Part shown: piece after piece, positions 27,806 through 38,204 of the stretch
Layout: each line of letters opens with the position of its first letter
How positions within the stretch are numbered: the first letter of the stretch is position 1
Assembly (NCBI GenBank): GCA_041399065.1
Contig: JAWKTN010000005.1
Coordinates: 1-64,000 of the forward strand
Length of the DNA stretch: 64,000 nucleotides
Reading direction: 5' to 3'
Source of the DNA: JAGQPD01 sp020426865
Lineage (GTDB): Bacteria; Planctomycetota; Planctomycetia; Pirellulales; Pirellulaceae
Position numbers and translations under genes: made by a program
Notes under the pieces: model-generated
Databases searched by the model: none
What the model was told of the DNA's origin: nothing
Seen by the model: the letters and a program-made list of their open reading frames with translations, nothing else

Positions 27806-28618
27806 CTATCCGAAATAGGCTTGCCCTTCGACCGCCTCGCTCAGGGGCCCGAAACCTGACTTTCGTCCTGGCATCCACTGGCGCAATCCTTCCAAGTCCA
27901 TCATTTCGCGATGCTGGGGATTGTCGTATGACATGGAGAACAATACGTCAAGCCACTGTCGTTCTCGTTGAGGATCAAAATCTTCGCGAACGGCGAACAC
28001 GCAGTGGTCGAAGGGATCGGTTGTGGCAAGAATGCGGTATTCGCCCGGGTTGATCGTGCCATCGGTCGTCCATTGGTTCCAATTCAGGTCGAGCATGGCG
28101 CAGGCATCGGCGTTGTTACTCATCATGCTCTGCAAGGCCTGCAGCTCTCCCCCCACATGATCGCCATGCTTGCCAACAAGGACATCAAACCGCTGAACTT
28201 GAAAATCGACACCGGGGACCAGACCGGCGCGCTGAACGAGCGCGATCGGTATGAGAGTCGCTTGTGGCGAATCGGCGGCGCCGACGGCCACCGTCTTGCC
28301 TCGAAGATCTTCCGTAGTGTGAATCTCGCTTCCAGACGGAACAACCAAATGCGAAACGCGATCTTGATCGGTGTCGCGCATGGCAATGGCTCGGCACTTC
28401 CCCTGCGTTTCACGTTCGAGCTGGACCCATGCCAAGGGCGAGTTCCAAGCGATATCGATATGTCCGTGCTTCAGGGCGTGGACCTGACGTTCGTAGTTGG
28501 TGTAGAACACGACGTCGATGGGGCATCCGTTCTGGGCGAAGAAATCTCGAATAATATCCCAGATTAGCGAGACTTTGGGGTCGTAAAGAACGGCTCCCAC
28601 GACAATTGGCATTTGCAT
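27806..28618 (-). CDS. PhnD-like phosphate/phosphonate substrate-binding protein without signal peptide
   Basis: 270 aa. Type 2 periplasmic-binding fold of the PhnD family: IVVGAVLYDPKVSLIW, HIDIAWNSPLAW, SHLVVPSGSEIHTTEDLRGK, TVAVGAADSPQATLIP. Family members usually carry a signal peptide and sit beside ABC permease and ATPase genes. Here the start MQMPIVV leads straight into the domain and no transporter genes are near. It may be a cytoplasmic sensor or enzyme-like stand-alone binding protein. AAGGGAG precedes ATG 28618. Confidence 0.8.
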   Translation of the reverse strand: MQMPIVVGAVLYDPKVSLIWDIIRDFFAQNGCPIDVVFYTNYERQVHALKHGHIDIAWNSPLAWVQLERETQGKCRAIAMRDTDQDRVSHLVVPSGSEIHTTEDLRGKTVAVGAADSPQATLIPIALVQRAGLVPGVDFQVQRFDVLVGKHGDHVGGELQALQSMMSNNADACAMLDLNWNQWTTDGTINPGEYRILATTDPFDHCVFAVREDFDPQRERQWLDVLFSMSYDNPQHREMMDLEGLRQWMPGRKSGFGPLSEAVEGQAYFG

Positions 28619-28810
28619 CGCAGCTCCCTTAAAATCATGATATTTCCGAACGGGAAGTGTAGCACCGGCAGCGTCGCTTGAGAACCACGACGAGATACGG
28701 CAGCTCCGAGCGGCACTCCTCCCTGCAGCGGGAGAATCAGGTACAATAAAGGTCTCACACTAGAATGGCTGTAACGTAACGTCGCTTAGGTTTGTGAAAG
28801 GGCAGATATA

Positions 28811-30589
28811 ATGACGCGGTACCGTCTGCTACAGTGCCTTGTAGCCTGTTTCGTCGTCGCATGGACTTGGTCGATGGTGGGCATTCCGACCATTGTTGCT
28901 CAGGAAGAAGCCCCGGAAATTCCCGCCGAAGCGGAATCTTCGGATCAGCCGCCGGCGGATCAAAAAGAGCAGGACGAAGCCGACAAGTTAACTCGCGCGT
29001 ATGAAGAATTCGAAAAAAAGATCGAGGCGGAGATTGAGGACCGCGAGAAGCAGATTGAATTGGCGCAAGATGCCGTCGACAAGTATCGAACGGAATTGAA
29101 GACGGAGTACCAGGCGAACGCGGACAAGATCGCCCAGCAGCGAGTCGAGCAACCGCAGGGACAACCAGCCGCCGACATGCTGGAACGCCAGAAGGTGATT
29201 GGGCTGTACTTGTGGGAGTTGGACCGCATCGAACCTCAATTACAGAATCGCGCGTTTCGATCGGATGATTTGCAGCAACAAGTACAGCAACAGATGATCC
29301 AATTGCAGCAACAGCAGCGGCAGCAGGGTCGAGTGAATCGAACGGCGACGAACCTTTATCAGCGCTGTCAGCAACTCTATCAAAAGGTATCGATGTTGAC
29401 GCATCGGCGGTTTAACAATCCGGTTGCGATGGCTGCCCGACGCCGAAGCGGTTTTTATGATGCTCGTCCAGATGCCGACACGGCCGCTGAAACCGATTAT
29501 CCCACCGCCGCAGCGCAGGGGCTGAATCCGCAGGAGTTTGATCTTGGCACTTTGTCGTCACTAAGGGGGCCGATGAGGCACCTGTTGCGGTTGCGCTGGT
29601 CGGGAGAGTCACTGGAAATCGACCGTTCGCATTGGGAGGCCCTGTTTGCCGGACGAAATCTTCCGGATATATCTAGCGAAGTGCAAAACGGCTTCAAGAA
29701 ATACGACGTGAAGCTGCCTGACATGAACGACAATGACAACATGCGTCAAACGGGCAACAATATGTCGGAGCCATATCTGCTGTTTCAGAATCTCCAGTCG
29801 GCGGCATCCAATGACCAAGGTGGCGGAACGAGTTTCAGCGGCGGTGGCAATGAGTTTCGCTGTCAGTTTAGCGCCGCCAGCGCTGGCGCATCCTTGACGT
29901 TCGGCCCGTCCATCTTTGATTTCGACGTTCAAGATCGTGCCGATAGCGACCGCAAGACGCTTCGCATTTACTCCGCCAACGCTAAGGTGCTGCGTATCAG
30001 CCTGCTCGGGGACGACCTGCTGCACTTCAATCAAAGTGCCGATGGCAAGGTGCAGTTGCTGCAGGTCTTTGACGGTGAACTATTGCAGACCCGCGCCGAC
30101 TCATTCATCGAACTGTATGCCCAGCATCCCGACTTCGTGGAAATCAGCTTTTTTCCGCTACTCGACCAAATCGGATTCGTAATTCCTGAAACGCGTTTTT
30201 CCCCGCAGGTTGTGGATCGGATCCTCGAATTACTCGACGAACCGCAAGGGGACACAAATGCCGAATTCCAGGTGCTTCTATCCGAGCTTGGCAGTCCCGA
30301 TTTCAAAACGCGTGACGCGGCCACCCAGAAACTCGAGACGCAATTGGTTGCCTATGCGGAACTTGCTCGACAGGCCTACCGTGATGGCAACCATCCGTTG
30401 GAAGTTCGCACACGATTGAAGCGAGTCCTGCAATCGTACGAACATGAATCGCGCCAAGTCGACGAATTTATTCGCGCGATGGATATGCTGAACAACGCTA
30501 CGTATCTCTCGGATCTCCTGGAACGCATCGGAGAAAACCATCGTTCCGTCGTCCAGACCCGATTGCAGCAGCTGAACCCAAGCCCTTAA
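28811..30589 (+). CDS. Secreted coiled-coil hypothetical protein
   Basis: 592 aa with signal peptide (LLQCLVACFVVAWTW, cleavage near IVAQEE). Residues ~55-190 are a long coiled coil, very Gln-rich around 160-180 (QQQVQQQMIQLQQQQRQQ). A globular middle has a Gly-rich loop (SFSGGGNEFRC), and the C-terminal third (LLSELGSPDFKTRDAATQKL) resembles HEAT-like helices. No catalytic motif. It is convergent with the oxidoreductase gene; the ends overlap by 4 bases. Function unknown; the periplasm is likely. Confidence 0.75.
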   Translation: MTRYRLLQCLVACFVVAWTWSMVGIPTIVAQEEAPEIPAEAESSDQPPADQKEQDEADKLTRAYEEFEKKIEAEIEDREKQIELAQDAVDKYRTELKTEYQANADKIAQQRVEQPQGQPAADMLERQKVIGLYLWELDRIEPQLQNRAFRSDDLQQQVQQQMIQLQQQQRQQGRVNRTATNLYQRCQQLYQKVSMLTHRRFNNPVAMAARRRSGFYDARPDADTAAETDYPTAAAQGLNPQEFDLGTLSSLRGPMRHLLRLRWSGESLEIDRSHWEALFAGRNLPDISSEVQNGFKKYDVKLPDMNDNDNMRQTGNNMSEPYLLFQNLQSAASNDQGGGTSFSGGGNEFRCQFSAASAGASLTFGPSIFDFDVQDRADSDRKTLRIYSANAKVLRISLLGDDLLHFNQSADGKVQLLQVFDGELLQTRADSFIELYAQHPDFVEISFFPLLDQIGFVIPETRFSPQVVDRILELLDEPQGDTNAEFQVLLSELGSPDFKTRDAATQKLETQLVAYAELARQAYRDGNHPLEVRTRLKRVLQSYEHESRQVDEFIRAMDMLNNATYLSDLLERIGENHRSVVQTRLQQLNPSP

Positions 30590-32139
30590 TCTCCGACATT
30601 CAGTCGTCGCAGGAAGCCGAGAATGCGTTGATTGATCGGCGTCAACTTCTTGCGATTAAACTGATCACCCAATTTGCGGATCGCTTCAGCTTGAGTCGGA
30701 TACGGGTGAATCGCGGAAGCTATCTTCCCCAGACCAACGCCATTGGACATTGCGAGGACAATTCCTGAGATCAGGTCTCCCGCATGATCCGCAACAATCG
30801 TGGCCCCAATGATCCGATCGGTCCCCTTTCGTGTGTGAATCTTGACGAACCCGTGATCCTGGCCGTCCAACACGGCTCGGTCAACATCGACAAGCTGCTG
30901 CACGTAAGTATCGACTTCCATTCCCGTTCGCTTTGCGTCGCGTGGATCGATCCCCACATGAGCAACCTCGGGCGAGGTGTAGGTAGTCCTGGGAATGACC
31001 AACCGGCTGGCCCTTCTTTTCCCGATGGGACCGATCGCAAACAACGCGTTCTGAATGACGATTCGGGCCATAAAGTCAGCAGCGTGCGTAAACTTGTACT
31101 TCGAGCAAATGTCTCCCGCGGCGTAGATGTGAGGATTTGTTGTCTGTAGAAAATCATTCACGACAACACCCGACCGATCGTACTTTACACCGGCGGCATC
31201 CAAGTTCAGGCCGTCCGTGTTGGGCGCCCGGCCCACAGCAACTAGTAATTGATCGACGACAACTTCGTCTCGCTGCCCGCGGCACCTGACAGAAATCCGA
31301 ATCGCTCCACCATCGGCACCAGCAATGCTCATGTCCTGGCTGTCTAGCAATAACCGAATGCCGTCCCGTTCGAATTCATCCCGGAGGATTGCCGACGCTT
31401 CGGGATCCTCACGCGACAAAACCTGATCAGCGCCCTCAAACAAAAACACCTGACTGCCCAACCGGGCAAATGCCTGAGCCATTTCACAACCGATCGGACC
31501 AGCACCAATAACTCCCAACCGCGTCGGCAATTCGGTCAATGAATAGAGACTTTCATTCGTTAAATACTCGACAGTGTCCAAACCAGGAATGGTCGGCGCC
31601 GACGCCCGAGCACCGGTAGCAATAACCGCTTTTTTGAATTGTAAGGTACTCGCTGTTCCATCTGGTCCTGTCACCGTCACCGTATCGTTTTTAAGAAACG
31701 TTCCCGTACCGAAAAAGACATCGACCCCCAACTTGGCAAATCGACGAGCCGAATCGGCCGGACTGATTTTTGCTCGCAACCTCCGCATCCGCTGCATGGC
31801 CTCGGCAAAACTCACGCGAACTTCGCCAGGATGTACGCCCAATGCACTTGCGTCGCGGACGGTCGCCGCAACTCGAGCGGCTCGAATGATCCCCTTGGAC
31901 GGAACGCAGCCCACATTCAGACAGTCTCCCCCCATGAGCTGTCGCTCGATAAGCGCCACACGGGCGCCCAATCCGGCAGCTCCGGCGGCCGTCACGAGCC
32001 CTGCTGTTCCAGCACCGATGACCACAAAATGATATGGCTTCGTCGGAGTCGGATTCGTCCATTGCGGCGGTCGAACGTTAGCTTCCAACTGCTGATTGTA
32101 TTCGTCGTATGGTGTGAGAGGTACGATCTCGTGTCCCAT
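30586..32139 (-). CDS. Pyridine nucleotide-disulfide oxidoreductase (mercuric reductase/lipoamide dehydrogenase family)
   Basis: About 517 aa. FAD motif VVIGAGTAGLVTAAGAAGLG after an extension of roughly 35 residues, redox-active pair in GGDCLNVGCVPSK, NAD motif GVIGAGPIGCEMAQAFARLG, second FAD motif IYAAGDICSKYKFTH, and the C-terminal HPYPTQAEA with the catalytic His. It lacks the C-terminal Cys pair and the N-terminal metal-binding domain of true MerA, so mercury reduction is not supported. Start: ATG 32139 with GAGGAG very close; ATG 32175 gives 12 more residues without a binding site. Confidence 0.85.
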   Translation of the reverse strand: MGHEIVPLTPYDEYNQQLEANVRPPQWTNPTPTKPYHFVVIGAGTAGLVTAAGAAGLGARVALIERQLMGGDCLNVGCVPSKGIIRAARVAATVRDASALGVHPGEVRVSFAEAMQRMRRLRAKISPADSARRFAKLGVDVFFGTGTFLKNDTVTVTGPDGTASTLQFKKAVIATGARASAPTIPGLDTVEYLTNESLYSLTELPTRLGVIGAGPIGCEMAQAFARLGSQVFLFEGADQVLSREDPEASAILRDEFERDGIRLLLDSQDMSIAGADGGAIRISVRCRGQRDEVVVDQLLVAVGRAPNTDGLNLDAAGVKYDRSGVVVNDFLQTTNPHIYAAGDICSKYKFTHAADFMARIVIQNALFAIGPIGKRRASRLVIPRTTYTSPEVAHVGIDPRDAKRTGMEVDTYVQQLVDVDRAVLDGQDHGFVKIHTRKGTDRIIGATIVADHAGDLISGIVLAMSNGVGLGKIASAIHPYPTQAEAIRKLGDQFNRKKLTPINQRILGFLRRLNVGD

Positions 32140-32200
32140 GTCTCCTCGATTCACAACCGTTTGCCGAGACCGCATACTCGGCGGCCTGGGGACGTTTCCG

Positions 32201-33505
32201 TCACACCTCTGCTAGGGGCTCACCTGCGTCACCAAAATGATCCAGAGGCACGCCCATGACGTCCATCATGCTTAAGAAAAGCCGACACATCTGGCGGTCG
32301 GAATTCGCCGCGTAGTCGAGGTTTTGGCCGCCTCGGATCCGGCCACCGCCACCACCAAGCATTACCACCGGCAATCGCGACGCATCGTGCTGTCCATTTC
32401 GCATGCTGGAACATAGCATCACCATCGAATTCTCCAACAGTGTACGCTCTCCTTCCTGGATGCTGTCCATCCGCCGGGCAATGTAGGCCATTTGATCCAA
32501 AAAGAATTGATTCACTTTCAACCAATCGTCGCTATCGCTGTGCGACAGCAGATGGTGGATCATATAATCGACGCCAAGATGGGGAAAACGGAGTGTACCG
32601 TGGTCGTTGTTCAACTTCAACGTGCAGACACGCGTCGTATCGGTTTGGAACGCAAGGACGAGAATGTCGCACATCAGCCGCATGTGTTCGACAATGTCCT
32701 GCGGGTATCCATCTTGCGGTCGCGGCATATTCGGTCCCGTCAATGTCGGCCGCCATCCCTGCAGTTCTCCTCGCTGGCCAGCACGGTCGATGCGTTGTTC
32801 CACCTCACGAACCGAGTTGAGATATTCATCGAGTTTCAGCTGGTCACGGTGGCTAATCCCACGCCGAAAATCGTTCGCATCGGCCAACACCGCGTCCAGG
32901 ACACTGCGGTCGCCTTTCTGAGACTTGTCCTTGAACAACTGATCGAATGCCAAGGCCGGGTAGACTTCCAGCGGAGTCGGGGTCGTCGGACTGCTCCAGG
33001 AGATGTGGGAACTGTAGAGCATCGAATAGTTCTTGTGGACAGAGGGATTGGATTTCTCGCACCCAAGCACAAGACTGGGCAATTTTGTCTGGTGGCCAAT
33101 GCGTTGTGCGACGACTTGATCGACACTCGTCCCCGAACGGATCGTCCCTCCCGATGCCAACGGTGCACCGGAAAGTAAATTGCCCGTCTGCGAACTGTGT
33201 ATGTTCCCCTTAAGGGCCTCGGCATTGTAAAGCCCATTGACGAACACCATCTGATTGCGAAAGTCGTTGAGCGGTTGCAGGACCTTACCCAGTTCCATTT
33301 CGGGCCCCTCCCCTTTGACCCACCATTCGTTGGAATGGAATCCACAACCGGAAAACAAGATAGCCATGCGAGTCGGCGCGACACTGGACGGCTCCTTCGA
33401 CACATTTTCGTCGCCCCAGACCGGAAGCGATTCCATCCACGGCAACGCCATGCTGACGCCCAGCCCACGTAACATGGTCCGCCGCGAAATTTGATAACGT
33501 GCCAT
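32201..33505 (-). CDS. DUF1552 family secreted protein
   Basis: 434 aa. Twin-arginine-like N-terminus (SRRTMLRGLGVSMALPW), then DUF1552 features: RMAILFSGCGFHSNEWW, GNIHSSQTGNLLSGA, FPHLGVDYMIHHLLSHS, and the C-terminal CRLFLSMMDVMGVPLDHFGD. This family is nearly confined to planctomycetes and relatives and is found paired with DUF1592-type cytochrome proteins, as here (28 bases downstream of that gene). Molecular function is not established. GAGAGG precedes ATG 33505. Confidence 0.9.
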   Translation of the reverse strand: MARYQISRRTMLRGLGVSMALPWMESLPVWGDENVSKEPSSVAPTRMAILFSGCGFHSNEWWVKGEGPEMELGKVLQPLNDFRNQMVFVNGLYNAEALKGNIHSSQTGNLLSGAPLASGGTIRSGTSVDQVVAQRIGHQTKLPSLVLGCEKSNPSVHKNYSMLYSSHISWSSPTTPTPLEVYPALAFDQLFKDKSQKGDRSVLDAVLADANDFRRGISHRDQLKLDEYLNSVREVEQRIDRAGQRGELQGWRPTLTGPNMPRPQDGYPQDIVEHMRLMCDILVLAFQTDTTRVCTLKLNNDHGTLRFPHLGVDYMIHHLLSHSDSDDWLKVNQFFLDQMAYIARRMDSIQEGERTLLENSMVMLCSSMRNGQHDASRLPVVMLGGGGGRIRGGQNLDYAANSDRQMCRLFLSMMDVMGVPLDHFGDAGEPLAEV

Positions 33506-33533
33506 TGCCGGTACCTCTCACCAATTTTCTACT

Positions 33534-36500
33534 TCAATGCGGGTCCTGCGCCCAATCGGCGTCGCGGCCCCGGATCTGCCGAAACTGTTGACTTCCAACA
33601 ATCACCTCGACGGCGACACTGAACCGATGCCCGTTGGCGACTAATTCTTGTTGCATTCTATCAATCAACAGTTCATCGGACAGCAACACCTCCCGCCCCA
33701 AGGCGTACCCTAACAACTTTCTACAGAATTGTCGCACAACATCGCTATGTCGTTCTGTCAAAAGATACTGCCGCAGGCCTTCCAGACCCTCAATCTCCCG
33801 GCCGTTTTCCAGTCGAGTGGATGTATTAACCCGATCCGGTCGCAATCGGCCGATCGCATCGTACTGTTCCAGCGCGAACCCAAAGGGATCTATCTTTACA
33901 TGGCATTTGGCGCACGCCGGATCCGAGCTATGTCGCTCAATCAATTGCCGCGATGTCAGTCCTGCTGGTACGGACTCCGGCAATTGCGGTACGTTTGCGG
34001 GTGGTCGGGGCAACCGTTCTCCCAATAGCGTTTCGTAGATCCAGTTGCCTCGCAGTATCGGGCTCGTCCTCGAAGCACCCGATTGGCTGGCCAACAATGC
34101 CGCCATCCCCAATACGCCACCCCGCCCTTTCGCGTTGACATCATCGACTTGTCGCCATTCGGGCCCCACGATGTCGTCGACACCATAATGTCTGGCCAAT
34201 GCTTCATTCAAAAACGTGTAATCGGCGCCCAATAGCTCGAGAATCGAACGATCATTGCGAAACATGTCCTCAAAAAACAACACCGTCTCTTCATACATGT
34301 CATCGCGCAGGTGAGCAAACTCCGGATATAGAGACTCGTTCTTGTCGTTATTTTTATCAAAGTTGCGAAGATGAAGCCATTGGGCCGCGAACTGAACCGC
34401 AAGCCGCCTGGTCTTTGAATCCTTTAACATCCGCTCTGTCTGTGCTTTAAGGACATCATCCGCCAAAAGGGCATTGCCGTCCGTAGCCGCAAACAGTTCG
34501 GCATCGGGCATCGATGACCATAGAAAATAACTCAGACGGTTCGCCAACTCTACCGCCGAAACCGTTTGCGATGCAGCACCATTGGGTTGGACTTCACGTC
34601 GATACAAAAAGTCCGGCGATGCCAAGATCCGGGCTAGCGTCAGCTGAATCGCCGGCTCATGGTCAATGCCTTCCTTGCGCAAGTTGCCGTAGAACCGCTC
34701 AATTTCGCGGCTTTCGTCGTCGACAAGCGGACGACGCCAAGCCTGCCCAGCGAACTCGACAACGCCGCGCAGATGGTGCGGCTCTGTTTCGATCAGCCGC
34801 TTCCGAAACGCGTCTGCCCGTGCCACAACGGTTGGCTTCAGCGGGTCCCACTTTGTTACTAGATCAGGCCGGTCCTGCGTCGCAAACTCGCGAATCTGCT
34901 CGAAGGCTACCTCAAAACGCAACGGCTCCTGCGTGACATACAGCAAGTTGTCCCACAACTTGTTCAGCTCCCCAATCTCAAGATCACTCAACATCAAACG
35001 CTGCAGCGCCTCGTCTTGTCGATAAAACAACGTGAGCGTCACAACCTCGTCAACCGGTACGATACGGTCATAGCAGACGTGAGACGGGAACAAGGCACGA
35101 AACGCCTCGAAGCCCGCAAGAACCTGCCGATGGGCCTCACTCCCCTCATGGACCACGACCGGACTGGACGAGCCGATCTCATTCGGGTCGACTCGATTCA
35201 ACCCCGCCTCGATCCGCACGGTCCCATCGCAACCATGCCGAGAATCCAATTCGGCTCGAACAACCAGAGTTCGGCCGGCGGCGAGCCAGGCCGGAATGCG
35301 AAACTCGATCAACTTTGGCGCCTGGACAACAAGATCCGTTGCTGGCACGTCATCTCCCAAAGGATGCCTGCCAAATCGTGGATCTCCCTCGACTGCATTG
35401 ACCAGTGACTGCTCGCTGACGACCGACAACATCAGTTCCTGCAATTGCCTGTATAGACTGCCGTTGGGTGAATCGACGTCGGCGGGCGAATTGCCTACCG
35501 CCAATCGCTCGATTTCTGCCGCCATCGCGTCCTTCTTGGCCGCATCCTGCTCCGCCCGCCATTGCCCTAACAACGACATGCTAGGGACTGAAAACGTTGG
35601 ACTCTCAGTCCGATCGATCGCCGGCAGTTCACCTTTGTAAAAGTGCCATGTCTCCTTGTTGCCGAAGCGGTCGGAGTGGGGATTGCTTGCCAGCAAGTCC
35701 GCGGAAACATCTTGAGCCAGATCCCAAACGCGCTGCTGACCACCTAATTCCGTGATCGTGAAATTCACCTCGGTGAGGTCACACGAATGATTTCCGCCAG
35801 GGCCCACGATGAGAGAGATCAACTCGCCTTGACCAACGGTAGCGTCTAACAGTTGTGATTTTGCCGCACCTCCGGTAGGTAGCCGCCCCTTCCACAGATT
35901 ACCAACGCTGCGACTGGTGCGGTGCTGCAAGAACCACTCCTGCCCGTCACCACATTCGGGATGGGCGTCAGAGAGTTGTGCTTCGATCTTTACCGGTCCG
36001 TCGAACGGACTTCGCCAACCGATCGCCACGAATAGAGTGGGCGATGGATGCGCCGTGACGGCGTGTGGCCGAGCGATACCAGGTAACCGCACTTGCATGT
36101 CCGACGAATTCGCCGTAACGATGGGCGTTGCCCCCGTACCCCACGACCGGATGAACGGATAGTCGACATGGGTTTCCGTTTCTTGAAAATGCCCAGTGAC
36201 GACGACCGGTCCTTTCGGTCCGACATCCAGATAGCTCGCCCAGGTAGCCAGCACTTTGACGTCGAGCCCGCGTGCTTGTGCAACCTCGGTAACTGTCAAC
36301 GACGACCTTTCAAGCGCTGCGGCGGCAGCCAAGTACACCTTCGTTTGCGCCAACAGGGCCCGCTGACGTTCCTGCAATTGCTGTTCGATACCAGCCACGT
36401 CGCGGAGCAAGATATCGGGGCCATTATCGCTGGTCAGTCGGGCATTTTTCCATACCACATAGTCGCCGCTGCTGCCATCGCCGGCATCGGATGCGGCAAG

Positions 36501-37649
36501 AAATACAGAGACCTCACCTTGGGAATCGCTGGGTAACTTAATGCCAAAGTCCCGATGAAATGCGATCGGATCGACCGGTACCATCCACGGTATCGGCTCG
36601 CCGTCGCTTCCCACATGGCCAATGACGTTGTACTGCCACAGATTCGTCTGTTGTTGACCGACGGCTTCGACAAGTTTGTCCACATCAGTCGGACCTGCCG
36701 CATGCCATTGTTCGCGTATTGGATCGAGCAGCAGAGAGTGTTGCTTGCGAGGCTCGTTCAATGTATCCCATAATCGCGCCAGGTATTTGTTGCTGAGCCC
36801 ACGCTTCTTGGCGACTTCATCGATCGCAGTCGTGCCGGCGAGCAGCGTCTGCCGCTCCGCAAGTGTCGCAGCGAAATATCTGGATAGCGGAATCGCTCCG
36901 CCTTGGTTAGCAATCCGCCCAGCTCCACCGACCTCGACGTACACATCGTCCGACACCGTATAACGATCGTAGAACTGACGTATCCGCGCAACTCGCTCAT
37001 CCGTCCAATCACGACGCGACGTGAAGTCGGAGAATTCCATGCCGTCGGGCGTCAATACCGCGTGCGATGCAACCTCTTTCGCCGCATCAAGATACTTTGT
37101 TACCAACGACGGGGACATGGCCTGTGCTGACCCGGTGTTGATAAATCCTTCGCCGGCGGCACCGTCAACAGGGAATTCTCGCGTCGGGTCGAGCGACGCT
37201 ACGCCGGTAAGATCGCGGACCGTGTAATTGTATTCCTCGTTATTCAGCCGGCGGAGGATCACCGGGCCCGGGTCGCCCGCCATCGCTTCGGCCTGTCGCT
37301 TGAGAAACGTGATCACCCAGTCGTACAGGATCGCGTGTTGTCCGTCCGAGAGTTGCGGCGAATCGACCGGCGGCATCTGCCGCGAATGCAACATCGTGCG
37401 AACCTTCAGCCAGACACCTACGTTGTCTTCTACGTCAGCCGTGGTCGCGATTGCCTGTAGGTCAACATCCGCTTCGGCCTGCCCCTGCGCATGACATTCA
37501 AAACAGAATTGCCGCAGTAGCGGCTTTACGTCCGATTGATACGAACTCGCCAACGCATCAGGACTAACCGGTTCCGCCGCTTCGCACGCCGCCAAGATGC
37601 TCAAGATCGACAATCCGACCGCAACGACCAAAGTCCATCGACGCGCCAT
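33534..37649 (-). CDS. Planctomycete cytochrome-type lipoprotein, DUF1587/1595/1592/1588/1585
   Basis: About 1371 aa. Lipobox-like signal SILAAC, then a single heme-type motif C49-FE-C52-H53. Domains in order: DUF1587 (VILRRLNNEEYNYTVRDLTG), a long insert of ~600 residues with two carbohydrate-binding-like beta segments, DUF1595 (FAGQAWRRPLVDDESREIE), DUF1592 (ANRLSYFLWSSMPDAELF), DUF1588 (GVLGMAALLASQSGASRTSP), DUF1585 (VVRQFCRKLLGYALGREV). A second CAKCH heme-type motif lies near the end (DPACAKCHVKID). Predicted outer or periplasmic redox protein. Start: ATG 37649 (13 bases from AGGAG) or ATG 37661 (1 base); both keep the signal peptide. It is the upstream partner of the DUF1552 gene. Confidence 0.85.
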   Translation of the reverse strand: MARRWTLVVAVGLSILSILAACEAAEPVSPDALASSYQSDVKPLLRQFCFECHAQGQAEADVDLQAIATTADVEDNVGVWLKVRTMLHSRQMPPVDSPQLSDGQHAILYDWVITFLKRQAEAMAGDPGPVILRRLNNEEYNYTVRDLTGVASLDPTREFPVDGAAGEGFINTGSAQAMSPSLVTKYLDAAKEVASHAVLTPDGMEFSDFTSRRDWTDERVARIRQFYDRYTVSDDVYVEVGGAGRIANQGGAIPLSRYFAATLAERQTLLAGTTAIDEVAKKRGLSNKYLARLWDTLNEPRKQHSLLLDPIREQWHAAGPTDVDKLVEAVGQQQTNLWQYNVIGHVGSDGEPIPWMVPVDPIAFHRDFGIKLPSDSQGEVSVFLAASDAGDGSSGDYVVWKNARLTSDNGPDILLRDVAGIEQQLQERQRALLAQTKVYLAAAAALERSSLTVTEVAQARGLDVKVLATWASYLDVGPKGPVVVTGHFQETETHVDYPFIRSWGTGATPIVTANSSDMQVRLPGIARPHAVTAHPSPTLFVAIGWRSPFDGPVKIEAQLSDAHPECGDGQEWFLQHRTSRSVGNLWKGRLPTGGAAKSQLLDATVGQGELISLIVGPGGNHSCDLTEVNFTITELGGQQRVWDLAQDVSADLLASNPHSDRFGNKETWHFYKGELPAIDRTESPTFSVPSMSLLGQWRAEQDAAKKDAMAAEIERLAVGNSPADVDSPNGSLYRQLQELMLSVVSEQSLVNAVEGDPRFGRHPLGDDVPATDLVVQAPKLIEFRIPAWLAAGRTLVVRAELDSRHGCDGTVRIEAGLNRVDPNEIGSSSPVVVHEGSEAHRQVLAGFEAFRALFPSHVCYDRIVPVDEVVTLTLFYRQDEALQRLMLSDLEIGELNKLWDNLLYVTQEPLRFEVAFEQIREFATQDRPDLVTKWDPLKPTVVARADAFRKRLIETEPHHLRGVVEFAGQAWRRPLVDDESREIERFYGNLRKEGIDHEPAIQLTLARILASPDFLYRREVQPNGAASQTVSAVELANRLSYFLWSSMPDAELFAATDGNALLADDVLKAQTERMLKDSKTRRLAVQFAAQWLHLRNFDKNNDKNESLYPEFAHLRDDMYEETVLFFEDMFRNDRSILELLGADYTFLNEALARHYGVDDIVGPEWRQVDDVNAKGRGGVLGMAALLASQSGASRTSPILRGNWIYETLLGERLPRPPANVPQLPESVPAGLTSRQLIERHSSDPACAKCHVKIDPFGFALEQYDAIGRLRPDRVNTSTRLENGREIEGLEGLRQYLLTERHSDVVRQFCRKLLGYALGREVLLSDELLIDRMQQELVANGHRFSVAVEVIVGSQQFRQIRGRDADWAQDPH

Positions 37650-37829
37650 GGAAATGCTCATTCTCCTGAGACACACGGTGGGATATGTTGTATCAAGCCG
37701 CGTTTGCTCGATTCCGATTCCCATGGTATCAGACCGTTTGGCCAAGTCAACGTGCGCTGACGGCGCACGAATCGTAAGAAAAACAGCAAGCGTCGTCAAT
37801 TTGTCGTCGTCAATTTGTCATGGGAACGT

Positions 37830-38200
37830 TCATTTGCAGGTCGCCAACCAACTTGTCGGGTCGGCGAAACCTCGCAAGCTGGCAATCGAAAAAAGATGAT
37901 TGGTTGAATCGTCGAGCGTCTCCTTCAATCCCCAGGAGCCACTTCGCCCCCAATTCTCCAGGTCACTGAAAAACACGAAGGTCTCGCCGCCCGCCGCATC
38001 CCAACGCCCCAGCAGCTTTTCGTACATCCCCCTCATACGCGGATCGCGCTTCATGTCGGCCAGGAGGTCGATAAAGCCCTGGTCGTTCTGCTGCTGAGCG
38101 GTCCGCGCCAACAAGTGCGGCCCACCTTCGTAGGCAACCAATGGGATGCCAATCCTGTCAGCAATTGCTTTGTTGGCTTCGATCCAACCACCCACCACAT
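37830..38200 (-). pseudogene. C-terminal remnant of a secreted glycosidase-like protein
   Basis: About 122 residues remain. Readable parts such as IGIPLVAYEGGPHLLA, MYEKLLGRWDAAGGETFVFF and NWGRSGSWGLKETLDD look like the end of a large planctomycete carbohydrate-active protein. Upstream coding sequence is absent: the frame runs straight into the opposite-strand Rhs module at about 38204. The break therefore marks the left edge of the accessory island. Confidence 0.65.
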
Positions 38201-38204
38201 CAAT

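Noticed and set aside
30586..32139. Mercuric reductase (MerA)
   Set aside because: The family fold is right, but the C-terminal vicinal Cys pair and the N-terminal metal-binding domain are missing, and no mer genes are near.
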